Assembly: GCA_964219345.1 (NCBI GenBank)
Contig: CAXPPN010000016.1
Coordinates: 1 to 64,000, forward strand
Direction: 5' to 3'
Length of the DNA stretch: 64,000 nucleotides
Origin: UBA3537 sp964219345
Lineage (GTDB): Bacteria > Bacteroidota > Bacteroidia > Flavobacteriales > Flavobacteriaceae
In this document: piece after piece, positions 43,214-51,230 of the stretch
Layout: each line of letters starts with the position of its first letter
Position numbering within the stretch: the stretch's first letter is position 1
Made by a program: the position numbers and the translations under genes
The notes under the pieces: model-generated
What the model was told of the DNA's origin: nothing
What the model saw: the letters and a program-made list of their open reading frames with translations, nothing else
Database searches by the model: none

Positions 43214-44968
43214 TTAAGATGAAAATTCTTGAAGTTGTTTTTTGTACAAAGTTTTGTAATACCCATTTTTTCTAACCAATTGATTATGTGTACCTTCTTG
43301 GATAATTTGCCCATCTTCAAGCACAATAATATGGTCGGCATTTTTTACAGAAGAAATTCGATGACTTACAATAACAGTTGTTGTATTTTTTGAAATTCTT
43401 TCAATAGTATTCAAAATTTGTTCTTCAGTTTCGGTATCAACAGCAGAAAGACAATCGTCTAAAAGTAATATTTGTGGAGATTTTATAAATGCACGAGCAA
43501 TAGAAACGCGTTGTTTTTGCCCCCCAGAAAGTGTAATACCTCGTTCCCCTAAGATAGTGTCATAGCCTTTGGAAAAATTGATAATATTATCATGAACTAC
43601 AGCATCTTTTGCCGCTTGAATGACCTCCTGATTTGTGGCATTATTTTTTCCAAATTTTATATTATTGTTAAGTGTATCCGAAAATAAAAAAGGATCTTGA
43701 GGGACATAGCCAATACTATCACGTAAGCAATGAAGATTTACATTTTTAATTGAAATATCATCAATTTTGATATCCCCTTTTGTAGTGTTGTACATTCTTC
43801 CAATGAGCTCTAGAATAGTAGTTTTGCCGCTTCCTGTTTTTCCAATAACTGCAAGGGTTTTTCCTTGTTCAATAGTAAAACTTATGCCTTTAAGTGCTTC
43901 AATATTAGTGTCTTTATATGTGAAATGAACATTCTTAAATTCAATTTTTCCTTTGATAATACTTGGTTGTTTTTCGGTATTGAATACGCTTGGTTTTTGT
44001 TTCAAAAACGCATTGATTCGTTTTTGAGAAGCTTCTGCTTGCTGTACCAAAGAGGTTACCCACCCCACAGAAGCTACTGGCCATGTAAGCATATTCACAT
44101 AAATAATAAACTCTGCTATCGTTCCAAGTTCGGCAATTTCCCCATTGATGTACTGTTGCCCACCAATGTATATTACTAGTAAATTGCTTGTACCAATTAG
44201 CAGTAACATCAATGGAAAAAAGAAGGCTTGTGTCTTGGTTAAATTTAAACGCTTTTTTCTTTGATCATTTGATAAATCTGTGAAATTCTCTTCTATTTCA
44301 TCTTCTAATGCATAGGCTTTTGCAACGGTTATACCACTAAAAATTTCTTGAGTAGCTGAAGTGAGTGTTGAAAGTTGTTCTTGAACAATAGTACTGCGTT
44401 TGTGTATAAACTTGCTTAAAAAATAAATCGATACAGATAATATAGGAAGAGGTATAATAGTATATAGCGTAAGACTTGGAGCTTTACTATACATATACGC
44501 GAGTGCTACAATAAACAGCGTCACCATATTTATGGTATACATCAAAGCGGGGCCAACATACATTCGGACTTTTCCAACATCTTCAGAAATTCTATTGATA
44601 AGATCGCCGGTTCTGTTTTGTTTGTAAAAAGGAAGACAAAGTCTTTGGTAGTGTGCGTATATTTCATTTTTTAAATCAAATTCTATGTATCTAGAAACGT
44701 TAATTAGAGTTTGACGCATCAAAAAAGTAAACACTCCAGTTGCAATTGCAGCACCTACAATAAAAAGAATTTTAAGTCCAATAGCCGACTTAAAACTGGC
44801 GTCATCAATGGGGTTTGAAATTTGACTGGCTACAAGAGTAATCACATCACCAATAAGTCGAGGAGTAAATAATGAAAAAATCTTAGCACAAGCCACAATG
44901 ACCACTCCAAGGATGACCCTGTATTTGTATTTGATAAAATATTTATTGAGGTAACGGAGTTCTTTCAT
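43214..44968 (-). CDS. ABC exporter half-transporter (ATP-binding and permease)
   Basis: 584 residues. Type I exporter fold: six membrane helices within about 1-310, then nucleotide-binding domain with Walker A GKTGSGKTTILELIG near 372-386, Q-loop YVPQDPFLF, signature LSGGQKQRVSIARAF, Walker B ILLLDDCLSAVD and H-loop IVSHRISS. It functions as a homodimer or with another half-transporter (MsbA/BmrA-like); substrate not assignable. ATG 44968 (MKELRYLNKYFIKYKYR) is chosen over TTG 44977, since the extra three residues add nothing and a -7 box lies at 44983-44990. Confidence 0.95.
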   Translation of the reverse strand: MKELRYLNKYFIKYKYRVILGVVIVACAKIFSLFTPRLIGDVITLVASQISNPIDDASFKSAIGLKILFIVGAAIATGVFTFLMRQTLINVSRYIEFDLKNEIYAHYQRLCLPFYKQNRTGDLINRISEDVGKVRMYVGPALMYTINMVTLFIVALAYMYSKAPSLTLYTIIPLPILSVSIYFLSKFIHKRSTIVQEQLSTLTSATQEIFSGITVAKAYALEDEIEENFTDLSNDQRKKRLNLTKTQAFFFPLMLLLIGTSNLLVIYIGGQQYINGEIAELGTIAEFIIYVNMLTWPVASVGWVTSLVQQAEASQKRINAFLKQKPSVFNTEKQPSIIKGKIEFKNVHFTYKDTNIEALKGISFTIEQGKTLAVIGKTGSGKTTILELIGRMYNTTKGDIKIDDISIKNVNLHCLRDSIGYVPQDPFLFSDTLNNNIKFGKNNATNQEVIQAAKDAVVHDNIINFSKGYDTILGERGITLSGGQKQRVSIARAFIKSPQILLLDDCLSAVDTETEEQILNTIERISKNTTTVIVSHRISSVKNADHIIVLEDGQIIQEGTHNQLVRKNGYYKTLYKKQLQEFSS

Positions 44969-44982
44969 AATTGACAACTCTG

Positions 44983-44990
44983 CAAAGATA
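44983..44990 (-). promoter_or_regulatory. -7 promoter box of the ABC exporter gene
   Basis: TATCTTTG on the minus strand, exact TAnnTTTG, ending 15 bases before ATG 44968. Implies a very short leader. Confidence 0.5.
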
Positions 44991-45057
44991 CTTTTTAGAT
45001 TTTAGAAGATATCTTATAAAAAAACTAAATTTCAATTTTTTAAGACCAAAATAACAT

Positions 45058-45065
45058 TATTTTTG
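45058..45065 (+). promoter_or_regulatory. -7 promoter box of nusB
   Basis: TATTTTTG, exact TAnnTTTG, about 60 bases before ATG 45125. No TTTG at the ideal -33 spacing. Confidence 0.42.
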
Positions 45066-45124
45066 CAAGGCAAATGCATTTTATTTGTACCACAAAAATT
45101 AATTTAGTTTAAGTTCTTTAAATC

Positions 45125-46063
45125 ATGTTAAATAGAAGACATATTCGTGCCAAAGTAATGCAAGTTCTTTATGCGCAAACAAGCAATACCACGGATGGCA
45201 CTAACTCCTTTGAGTTAAAAGAAAATTTTGAGAATATGTATTCGCTTCATCTTGTTTTACTTTCTCTTTTTATTAAGCTTCGTCAACGTGCTTTGGATCA
45301 TCAGCAAAAAGCCAAACAAAAAATTCAACCTACATACGAAGATGCTAACCCAAATATGCGTTTTGTAGAAAACATTCTTCTGCTAAGATTAGCACAAAGT
45401 GAAGCCTTAAAATCTAAATTAGAATTTTATAAAATTGATTTTTGGGAACAAGATGGAGAATATATTGAATTGTTTTTTCAAGAAATGATACATAGTAATT
45501 TGTACAAATTGTACATGAACACTACCACAATATCATTTGAAAAAGATGTAAACTTTGTGGTAGATTTATTTAAACAAATAATCGTTCCCAACGAAAAGTT
45601 ATATGATTATTTTGAAGACAAAAATCTAACTTGGATTGATGATTTACCTGTTGTTAATACAGCTTTGGTTAAACTTTTTAGTAAGTTTAAAAAAACATCA
45701 CCAGACACCTATTTTACACCTTTATTATTTAGAGACAAGGATGATGAAAAATTTGGGATTTCATTATTAAATAAAACCCTTAAAAATGAAGAGAAATTTA
45801 ACAAAGAAATTATTTCTTATACCAAAAACTGGGACAAAGACCGAATTGCTTCAATTGATTTTGTGCTGCTTCAGATGGCTATTTGTGAGATTCAGGAATT
45901 TCCAACAATTCCAACAAAAGTAACCATCAACGAATATATAGAGCTTGCCAAAGAATATTCTACCCCAAAAAGTAATGTATTTATCAATGGTGTTTTGGAT
46001 AAAATTGTGCGCGATTATAAAGACAATAAATCCTTAAACAAGAAAGGGCGTGGATTAATGTAA
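45125..46063 (+). CDS. nusB: Transcription antitermination factor NusB, long form
   Basis: 312 residues against about 140 in E. coli. N-terminus MLNRRHIRAKVMQVLYAQTS is the RNA-binding NusB start; the conserved C-terminal NusB helices are at about 225-300 (KNWDKDRIASIDFVLLQMAI and ITINEY-type TKVTINEYIELAKEYS, FINGVLDKI). Between them about 150 extra residues are inserted, mostly helical, a form I know from Bacteroidota. NusB with S10/NusE binds boxA in rRNA transcripts. DUF1573 and yajC follow on the same strand. Confidence 0.93.
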   Translation: MLNRRHIRAKVMQVLYAQTSNTTDGTNSFELKENFENMYSLHLVLLSLFIKLRQRALDHQQKAKQKIQPTYEDANPNMRFVENILLLRLAQSEALKSKLEFYKIDFWEQDGEYIELFFQEMIHSNLYKLYMNTTTISFEKDVNFVVDLFKQIIVPNEKLYDYFEDKNLTWIDDLPVVNTALVKLFSKFKKTSPDTYFTPLLFRDKDDEKFGISLLNKTLKNEEKFNKEIISYTKNWDKDRIASIDFVLLQMAICEIQEFPTIPTKVTINEYIELAKEYSTPKSNVFINGVLDKIVRDYKDNKSLNKKGRGLM

Positions 46064-46119
46064 TTTTTGTTAAATTTATGCCCACAAAGAAATTTTTTAT
46101 AAATCAATATTATAACCAT

Positions 46120-46596
46120 ATGAAAAAACTGTTTTTATTACTATCAACAATTGCATTTGTTTCATTTACATCTTGTAAAGAAAAAGCAACAGAAAAAATA
46201 AATCAAGAAAATGTAGAGAAAGCAGCAGAGCGCGATGCACAAGCCATTGTTTTTCCCTCTGTAACATTTGATAAAACCACACATGATTTTGGAGAGATTA
46301 TGAACGGCACTCCAGTTGAAACTGTATTTACATATACGAACTCAGGCAAATCGCCACTAGTGGTTACAGATATCAAAAGTACTTGTGGTTGTACAGTACC
46401 TCAGGGTTGGAGTAGAGAACCACTAGCACCAGGGGCTTCGTCTCAATTTACAGTTAAGTTTAATGGAAAAGGAGCCAACAAAGTTTCTAAGACTATTACT
46501 CTTACTACAAATACTGAAAAAGGAAGAGAGCAAGTGCGAATTTCGGCGTTCATCAAGCCAGATCCAAATGCAGCACCTGCTGTAAAAAAACAATAA
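46120..46596 (+). CDS. DUF1573 domain lipoprotein
   Basis: 158 residues. Lipobox FTSC with Cys19, then KEKATEK. The mature part is the DUF1573 immunoglobulin-like domain: THDFGEIMNGTPVETVFTYT, SPLVVTDIKSTCGCTVPQGW and PLAPGASSQFTVKFNGKG, with its hallmark CGC pair. Function unknown; envelope-anchored. The frame is open to ATG 46078, but only ATG 46120 (MKKLFLLLSTIAFVS) begins a signal peptide, so it is preferred. It is 56 bases after nusB and 22 before yajC, a layout common in flavobacteria. Confidence 0.92.
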   Translation: MKKLFLLLSTIAFVSFTSCKEKATEKINQENVEKAAERDAQAIVFPSVTFDKTTHDFGEIMNGTPVETVFTYTNSGKSPLVVTDIKSTCGCTVPQGWSREPLAPGASSQFTVKFNGKGANKVSKTITLTTNTEKGREQVRISAFIKPDPNAAPAVKKQ

Positions 46597-46618
46597 ACTA
46601 ACACAATAACATTTACCC

Positions 46619-46903
46619 ATGGAAGGTCTTAGTAATTTTATGCCCTTTATTTTAATGTTTGTAATCGTCTATTTTTTTATGATTGCACCACAAATGAAGC
46701 GCGCAAAAAAAGAAAAACAATTTGCAGCTGCACTCAAAAAAGGCGATCGTGTCATTACAAAATCTGGAATGCATGGTAAAGTTACAGAGCTTAACGACAA
46801 AGATGCCTCTTGTATCATTGAAACTCTAGCCGGTAAAATCAAGTTTGACCGTTCTGCAATTTCTATGGAAATGACACAAAAGCTCAATGCTTCTAAAAAA
46901 TAG
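46619..46903 (+). CDS. yajC: Preprotein translocase subunit YajC
   Basis: 94 residues, one N-terminal membrane helix (FMPFILMFVIVYFFMIAPQM) followed by the conserved cytoplasmic motif KKEKQFAAALKKGDRVITKS and GMHGKVTELNDKDASCIIET. YajC associates with SecDF and supports protein export. It follows the DUF1573 gene by 22 bases and ends at a strong terminator. Confidence 0.96.
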   Translation: MEGLSNFMPFILMFVIVYFFMIAPQMKRAKKEKQFAAALKKGDRVITKSGMHGKVTELNDKDASCIIETLAGKIKFDRSAISMEMTQKLNASKK

Positions 46904-46920
46904 TTATATTTATTTTTAAT

Positions 46921-46949
46921 AAAAAAGCTGCCATTAGGCAGCTTTTTTT
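46921..46949. terminator. Bidirectional terminator (yajC / pepT)
   Basis: AAAAAAGCTGCC-atta-GGCAGCTTTTTT, twelve perfect pairs, then T. The stop codon of pepT on the minus strand (46948-46950) overlaps the last bases of the arm. Confidence 0.92.
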
Positions 46950-48189
46950 ATACGTATTTATTTTGGGTAAGCACCGCAATTTTGCAAATTACTTCTGTGG
47001 CACTCAAAATACTTTCAAGTGGTACATATTCGTATCGTCCATGAAAGTTATGCCCTCCTGCAAAAATGTTGGGGCAGGGTAGTCCCATATAACTGAGTTG
47101 AGAACCATCTGTTCCGCCACGTATGGGCTTAATTAAAGGTACAATTCCAAGAGATTTCATTGCCTCTTCAGCAATATCTACACAGTGCATAACAGGAATC
47201 ACTTTTTCTTTCATATTGAAATACTGATCCTTTATTTCAGCTTCAAAAGTAACATTATCGTATTTTCTATTAAATGCTTCAACCAATTGTTTTACTGTGG
47301 TTTTTCGAGCTTCAAAAAGATCCATATCATGATCTCTAATGATATATTTTAGAACAGTTTTTTCAACTTTTCCCTCGATATGGTGCAGATGATAAAAACC
47401 CTCATACCCCTCGGTGTGTTCTGGGGTTTCTTTTTCAGGTAAACGCTCTATAAATTTTTGGGCATAATACATACTATTCACCATTTTTCCTTTAGCATAT
47501 CCCGGGTGTACTATTTTTCCATGGACTGTAATTTCTGCACTAGCGGCATTAAAATTCTCGTATTCGAGCTCTCCAATTTGACTTCCGTCCATGGTGTAGG
47601 CCCATTCAGCTCCAAATTTTTTGACATCAAATTTATGGGCCCCTCTACCAATTTCTTCATCTGGAGTAAATCCCACTTTAATGGGTCCATGCTTTATTTC
47701 TGGGTGTTGCACCAAATATTCCATAGCACTTACAATTTCGCAAACGCCCGCTTTGTCATCTGCACCTAGCAAGGTTGTACCATCAGTTGTAATTAGAGTT
47801 TTTCCTTTGTATTGTAATAAGTCCTCAAAATAGTTTGGCGATAAAATGATGTTTTTTTCTTTGTTCAAGATGATATCTTTTCCATCGTAATTTTCAACAA
47901 TTTGAGGCGATACGTTTTTAGCTGTATAGTCAGGGGAAGTGTCAAAATGAGAAATAAATCCTATGGCAGGCACATTGTGGTCTACATTTGATGGAAGTGT
48001 ACCCATCACATAGGCATTTTCGTCAATAGAAACGTCTTTTAATCCAATAGTTTCTAATTCTTTCGCAAGATGCTTGGCTAAGGTCCATTGTTTTTCTGTG
48101 CTCGGTGTAGTTTGTGAATTGGGATCACTTTCTGTATCAATTTTTACATAAGTTAAAAAGCGATCGAGGATTTTTTTTCTGTCTAACAT
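46948..48189 (-). CDS. pepT: Peptidase T (tripeptide aminopeptidase)
   Basis: 413 residues, M20B zinc peptidase that removes the N-terminal residue of tripeptides in the cytoplasm. Metal site: His81 and Asp83 (FISHFDTSPD), bridging Asp144 (LLGADDKAG), catalytic Glu178 and Glu179 (GFTPDEEIGRGAH), further Asp in YTMDGSQIGELE and C-terminal His in NIFAGGHNFHGRYE. All present; length is typical. The terminator hairpin overlaps its stop codon. A short inverted repeat CCTCAT-caa-ATGAGG (48220-48234) lies 30 bases before the start. Confidence 0.96.
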   Translation of the reverse strand: MLDRKKILDRFLTYVKIDTESDPNSQTTPSTEKQWTLAKHLAKELETIGLKDVSIDENAYVMGTLPSNVDHNVPAIGFISHFDTSPDYTAKNVSPQIVENYDGKDIILNKEKNIILSPNYFEDLLQYKGKTLITTDGTTLLGADDKAGVCEIVSAMEYLVQHPEIKHGPIKVGFTPDEEIGRGAHKFDVKKFGAEWAYTMDGSQIGELEYENFNAASAEITVHGKIVHPGYAKGKMVNSMYYAQKFIERLPEKETPEHTEGYEGFYHLHHIEGKVEKTVLKYIIRDHDMDLFEARKTTVKQLVEAFNRKYDNVTFEAEIKDQYFNMKEKVIPVMHCVDIAEEAMKSLGIVPLIKPIRGGTDGSQLSYMGLPCPNIFAGGHNFHGRYEYVPLESILSATEVICKIAVLTQNKYV

Positions 48190-48286
48190 TTAAAATAGGA
48201 TTTCTTCAAAAATAATTAACCTCATCAAATGAGGCAAATCTTGTGCTTCTTTTGTTTGTAGTCTTTTTTGTGTTCTTAAATTAATG

Positions 48287-48294
48287 TATTTTTG
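48287..48294 (+). promoter_or_regulatory. -7 promoter box of pyrD
   Basis: TATTTTTG, exact TAnnTTTG, with TTTG at 48267-48270 (16-base spacer, slightly short). It overlaps an in-frame ATG at 48284, so that codon cannot be the start and ATG 48311 is preferred. Confidence 0.55.
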
Positions 48295-48310
48295 CATTCA
48301 AATAGATACC

Positions 48311-49354
48311 ATGTACAAGGCCGTTATTCGTTCTCTTCTTTTTAAATTTGATCCAGAAGCTGTACATTATTTTACTTTTGATATTATTAAATTAATTTCA
48401 AAAATTCCTTTTATTTCTTCTTTGATTCGTTTATTGTTTAAGGTTCAGCATCCTGTATTGGAGCGCGAATTGTTTGGATTAAAATTTCAAAATCCTGTGG
48501 GCCTTGCTGCTGGATTTGACAAGAATGCAGTACTGTATAACGAACTTGCCAATTTTGGATTCGGATTTATAGAAATTGGAACGGTAACTCCAAAAGCTCA
48601 AGAGGGTAACCCTAAAAAACGTCTTTTTAGACTAAAAGATGACAATGGGCTTATTAATCGTATGGGATTCAATAATGCAGGACTAGATGCTGTTATTAGT
48701 AAGTTAAAACACAATAAAAAACGACTAATTATTGGCGGAAATATTGGAAAGAATACAGCCACATTACCAGAACATTATACAGAAGACTATGCGGCTTGTT
48801 TTAAAGCATTGCACCCCTATGTTGATTATTTTGTACTTAACGTAAGTTGTCCAAATGTGGGAAGTCATGCAAAACTTACTGATAAAGATTATTTGGAAGA
48901 ACTTATTAATGAAATGAAGCGTCTAAATACCACTTTTGAGATTCAAAAACCTATTCTACTCAAAATTGCTCCCGATTTAAATGATACTCAATTGGATGAA
49001 ATTATTGAATTAATACAAGACACCAAAATTGCTGGAGTTATTGCTTCAAATACTTCAGTATCTCGTGATGGATTAAAAACACCAAAGCAGAAATTGAAAG
49101 CCATTGGAAATGGAGGATTAAGTGGACAGCCCATAAAATCTAAAAGCACTAGAGTCATTCAATATTTATCAAAGAATAGTAATAAAGCTTTTCCAATTAT
49201 TGGTGTAGGAGGGATTCACTCTACCAAAGACGCTCTTGAAAAACTTGATGCTGGCGCAGATTTAGTTCAAATTTATACAGGATTTGTATATGAAGGCCCG
49301 GCATTAATTAAACGTATTAATAAGGCGCTTATACAAAGAGCAAGGGGCATTTAA
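48311..49354 (+). CDS. pyrD: Dihydroorotate dehydrogenase (quinone), class 2
   Basis: 347 residues; oxidises dihydroorotate to orotate in pyrimidine synthesis, passing electrons to menaquinone. The class 2 N-terminal helical membrane-contact region (MYKAVIRSLLFKFDPEAVHY) precedes the FMN barrel: PVGLAAGFDKNAVLYNELAN, GTVTPKAQEGNPKKRLFRL, NRMGFNNAG, catalytic Ser179 in VLNVSCPNVG, and GVGGIHSTKDALEKLDAGAD with QIYTGFVYEGP. Start ATG 48311 instead of 48284 because a -7 box covers the latter. A LysE gene follows after two bases. Confidence 0.96.
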   Translation: MYKAVIRSLLFKFDPEAVHYFTFDIIKLISKIPFISSLIRLLFKVQHPVLERELFGLKFQNPVGLAAGFDKNAVLYNELANFGFGFIEIGTVTPKAQEGNPKKRLFRLKDDNGLINRMGFNNAGLDAVISKLKHNKKRLIIGGNIGKNTATLPEHYTEDYAACFKALHPYVDYFVLNVSCPNVGSHAKLTDKDYLEELINEMKRLNTTFEIQKPILLKIAPDLNDTQLDEIIELIQDTKIAGVIASNTSVSRDGLKTPKQKLKAIGNGGLSGQPIKSKSTRVIQYLSKNSNKAFPIIGVGGIHSTKDALEKLDAGADLVQIYTGFVYEGPALIKRINKALIQRARGI

Positions 49355-49356
49355 TA

Positions 49357-49977
49357 TTGAATATTGAGGTTCTCATATCATTTATTATTGCAACAGCAAC
49401 GTTGGCTTTTTCACCAGGCCCCGATAATATATTTGTCTTAATTCAAAGTGCAACCTATGGTAAAAAATATGGTTTTTCGGTGGTGTGTGGCTTAATGTCT
49501 GGATGTTTGGTACACACTTCTCTTGTTGCTTTTGGATTGTCTGCTTTTATTCAGGCTAATGAAAAATTATATTGGATTCTAAAAGTTTTTGGCGCAGCAT
49601 ATATGCTATTTTTAGCTTTTAAAGTTTATAAATCAAAACAAAATTTATCCCCATTAACTACAGAGGTATCACAAAAAAAAATCATTCAATTATTCAAGCA
49701 AGGTTTTATAATGAATGTTCTAAATCCAAAGGTTTCAATTTTCTTTTTAGCCTTTTTTCCTGCTTTTATTTTTAGTGATTCCATTTCTCTTTTCAAGCAG
49801 TTTTATGTACTAGGCTTTCTTTTTATTATAACATCTTTTGTAGTGTTTTCTTCTTTTGTGATATTGTCAGGTTTTTTTTCAAAATTATTTTTGAATTCAT
49901 CAAAAAAGATAAAACTCTTAAAGCGTTTACAGGTCGGTTTTTTTATTGGAATCGCAGTACTGATTTTAAGAGGGTAA
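49357..49977 (+). CDS. LysE/RhtB family exporter
   Basis: 206 residues, six predicted membrane helices. N-terminal signature LAFSPGPDNIFVLIQSATYG near 17-36, then GLMSGCLVHTSLVAFGLSAF and GFIMNVLNPKVSIFFLAFFP. The family exports amino acids such as lysine, homoserine or threonine; substrate here unknown. Start is TTG 49357, two bases after pyrD; no ATG precedes the conserved first helix. Co-transcribed with pyrD. Confidence 0.9.
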   Translation: MNIEVLISFIIATATLAFSPGPDNIFVLIQSATYGKKYGFSVVCGLMSGCLVHTSLVAFGLSAFIQANEKLYWILKVFGAAYMLFLAFKVYKSKQNLSPLTTEVSQKKIIQLFKQGFIMNVLNPKVSIFFLAFFPAFIFSDSISLFKQFYVLGFLFIITSFVVFSSFVILSGFFSKLFLNSSKKIKLLKRLQVGFFIGIAVLILRG

Positions 49978-49994
49978 ATAAAATTCAGGTTTTT

Positions 49995-50972
49995 TTATTT
50001 GTAAATTTTTAAAACCTTATTTTGTGCCTTAATTGCACTAATAAATTCATCCTTCATTTTTTCTACAAGTTCTTTAACAGAAGGATTGTCTTGGATATTT
50101 GTAACACCTTGACCTGCAGACCATATGGTACTCCATGCTTTGGCTTCTTTTTCCATTGCATTGAGTTCGTTTCCAAAGTCAATTTTTTTGGTTCGCGACA
50201 GCATTTCTTCTGTAATGCCCATAGCTTCGAGACTTGGGCGAAGGAAGTTTGCAGAAACTCCAGAAATCGCTGCGGTATACACAATATCACTTGCACCAGA
50301 ATTGATGATCATATTTCTATAATCTTCAGATGCCTTACTTTCTTTTGTATTGATAAATCGTGTACCCATATAAGCTAAATCTGCACCAATCTGTAATGTT
50401 GATGCAACATCTCTACCGTTGGAAATACATCCAGAAAGTAAAATTGTTTTTTTGAAAAACTTTTTAATTTCAGCAACAAATGGCATAGGATTTAGTGTTC
50501 CTGCATGCCCGCCTGCTCCAGCCGTTACCAAAATCAATCCGTCCACGCCAGCTTCTGCAGCTTTTTCGGCATGTCGTTTTTTAATGACATCATGAAATAC
50601 AAGACCTCCGTAACTATGGACTGCACCTACAAGTTGTGGTACTGCGCCTAGCGAAGTTATGATTAACGGGACTTGGTGTTTTATACAAATAGCTAAATCT
50701 GCCTGAACTCTTGGGTTTGTATGATGTACAATTAAATTGACACCAAAAGGTGCTGCTTTTTTTCCAGCTTCTTTTTCAAAGGCTTCAAGTGCGGCTTTGA
50801 TCTCAATAATCCATTCCTCAAAACCTTCGGTTGTGCGTTGGTTGAGTGCTGGAAATGTACCAACTATACCGTTTTTGCAACACTCTATAACTAATTTTGG
50901 GCCAGAAATTAGAAACATAGGGGCTGCAACAACAGGGAGATTTAGTGCATTGATAAAACTTGGTTTGCTCAT
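49995..50972 (-). CDS. NAD(P)H-dependent flavin oxidoreductase (nitronate monooxygenase type)
   Basis: 325 residues, TIM barrel binding FMN. PVVAAPMFLISGPKLVIECC at the start, GVNLIVH near 77-83, LVTAGAGGHAG with catalytic-type His156, SGCISNGRDVASTLQIGADL and YMGTRFINTKES phosphate-binding region. This is the 2-nitropropane dioxygenase/nitronate monooxygenase family; physiological substrate may be another small nitro or enoyl compound. Convergent with LysE (17-base gap, no clear hairpin). Confidence 0.9.
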   Translation of the reverse strand: MSKPSFINALNLPVVAAPMFLISGPKLVIECCKNGIVGTFPALNQRTTEGFEEWIIEIKAALEAFEKEAGKKAAPFGVNLIVHHTNPRVQADLAICIKHQVPLIITSLGAVPQLVGAVHSYGGLVFHDVIKKRHAEKAAEAGVDGLILVTAGAGGHAGTLNPMPFVAEIKKFFKKTILLSGCISNGRDVASTLQIGADLAYMGTRFINTKESKASEDYRNMIINSGASDIVYTAAISGVSANFLRPSLEAMGITEEMLSRTKKIDFGNELNAMEKEAKAWSTIWSAGQGVTNIQDNPSVKELVEKMKDEFISAIKAQNKVLKIYK

Positions 50973-51201
50973 TTATTTTTTATTTTAAATATAGCAATTA
51001 AATAATAGGGATTTAGATTTTAAGACAAAATTAGCTTACTCTTTGGTGAATGTGGTTTTGTTTCAGGTTTAAGACATTTTTCAAAATGTTTGAAATCTTT
51101 AAAAAAGAGAATATTTTTTTGAATGATTAACAATTTTAACACCTATAATTACCAAATCCATAATTTGCTTTAATCATTGTGTATTAAGAAGTTAGCTTTC
51201 T

Positions 51202-51209
51202 TATCTTTA
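51202..51209 (+). promoter_or_regulatory. -7 promoter box of ppc
   Basis: TATCTTTA, near TAnnTTTG; TTG at 51177-51179, 22-base spacer. Leader to ATG 51231 about 18 bases. An inverted repeat ACATTTT-tc-AAAATGT (51074-51089) lies farther upstream. Confidence 0.45.
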
Positions 51210-51230
51210 CGCTCGATTTAATAAATTTTC

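Noticed and set aside
46078..46119. Longer start for the DUF1573 lipoprotein at 46078
   Set aside because: The extra 14 residues would precede a normal lipoprotein signal peptide; ATG 46120 begins it.
48220..48234. CCTCAT-caa-ATGAGG upstream of pepT as a terminator or operator
   Set aside because: Six pairs only, no T-run, and no promoter box aligned with it; could be chance.
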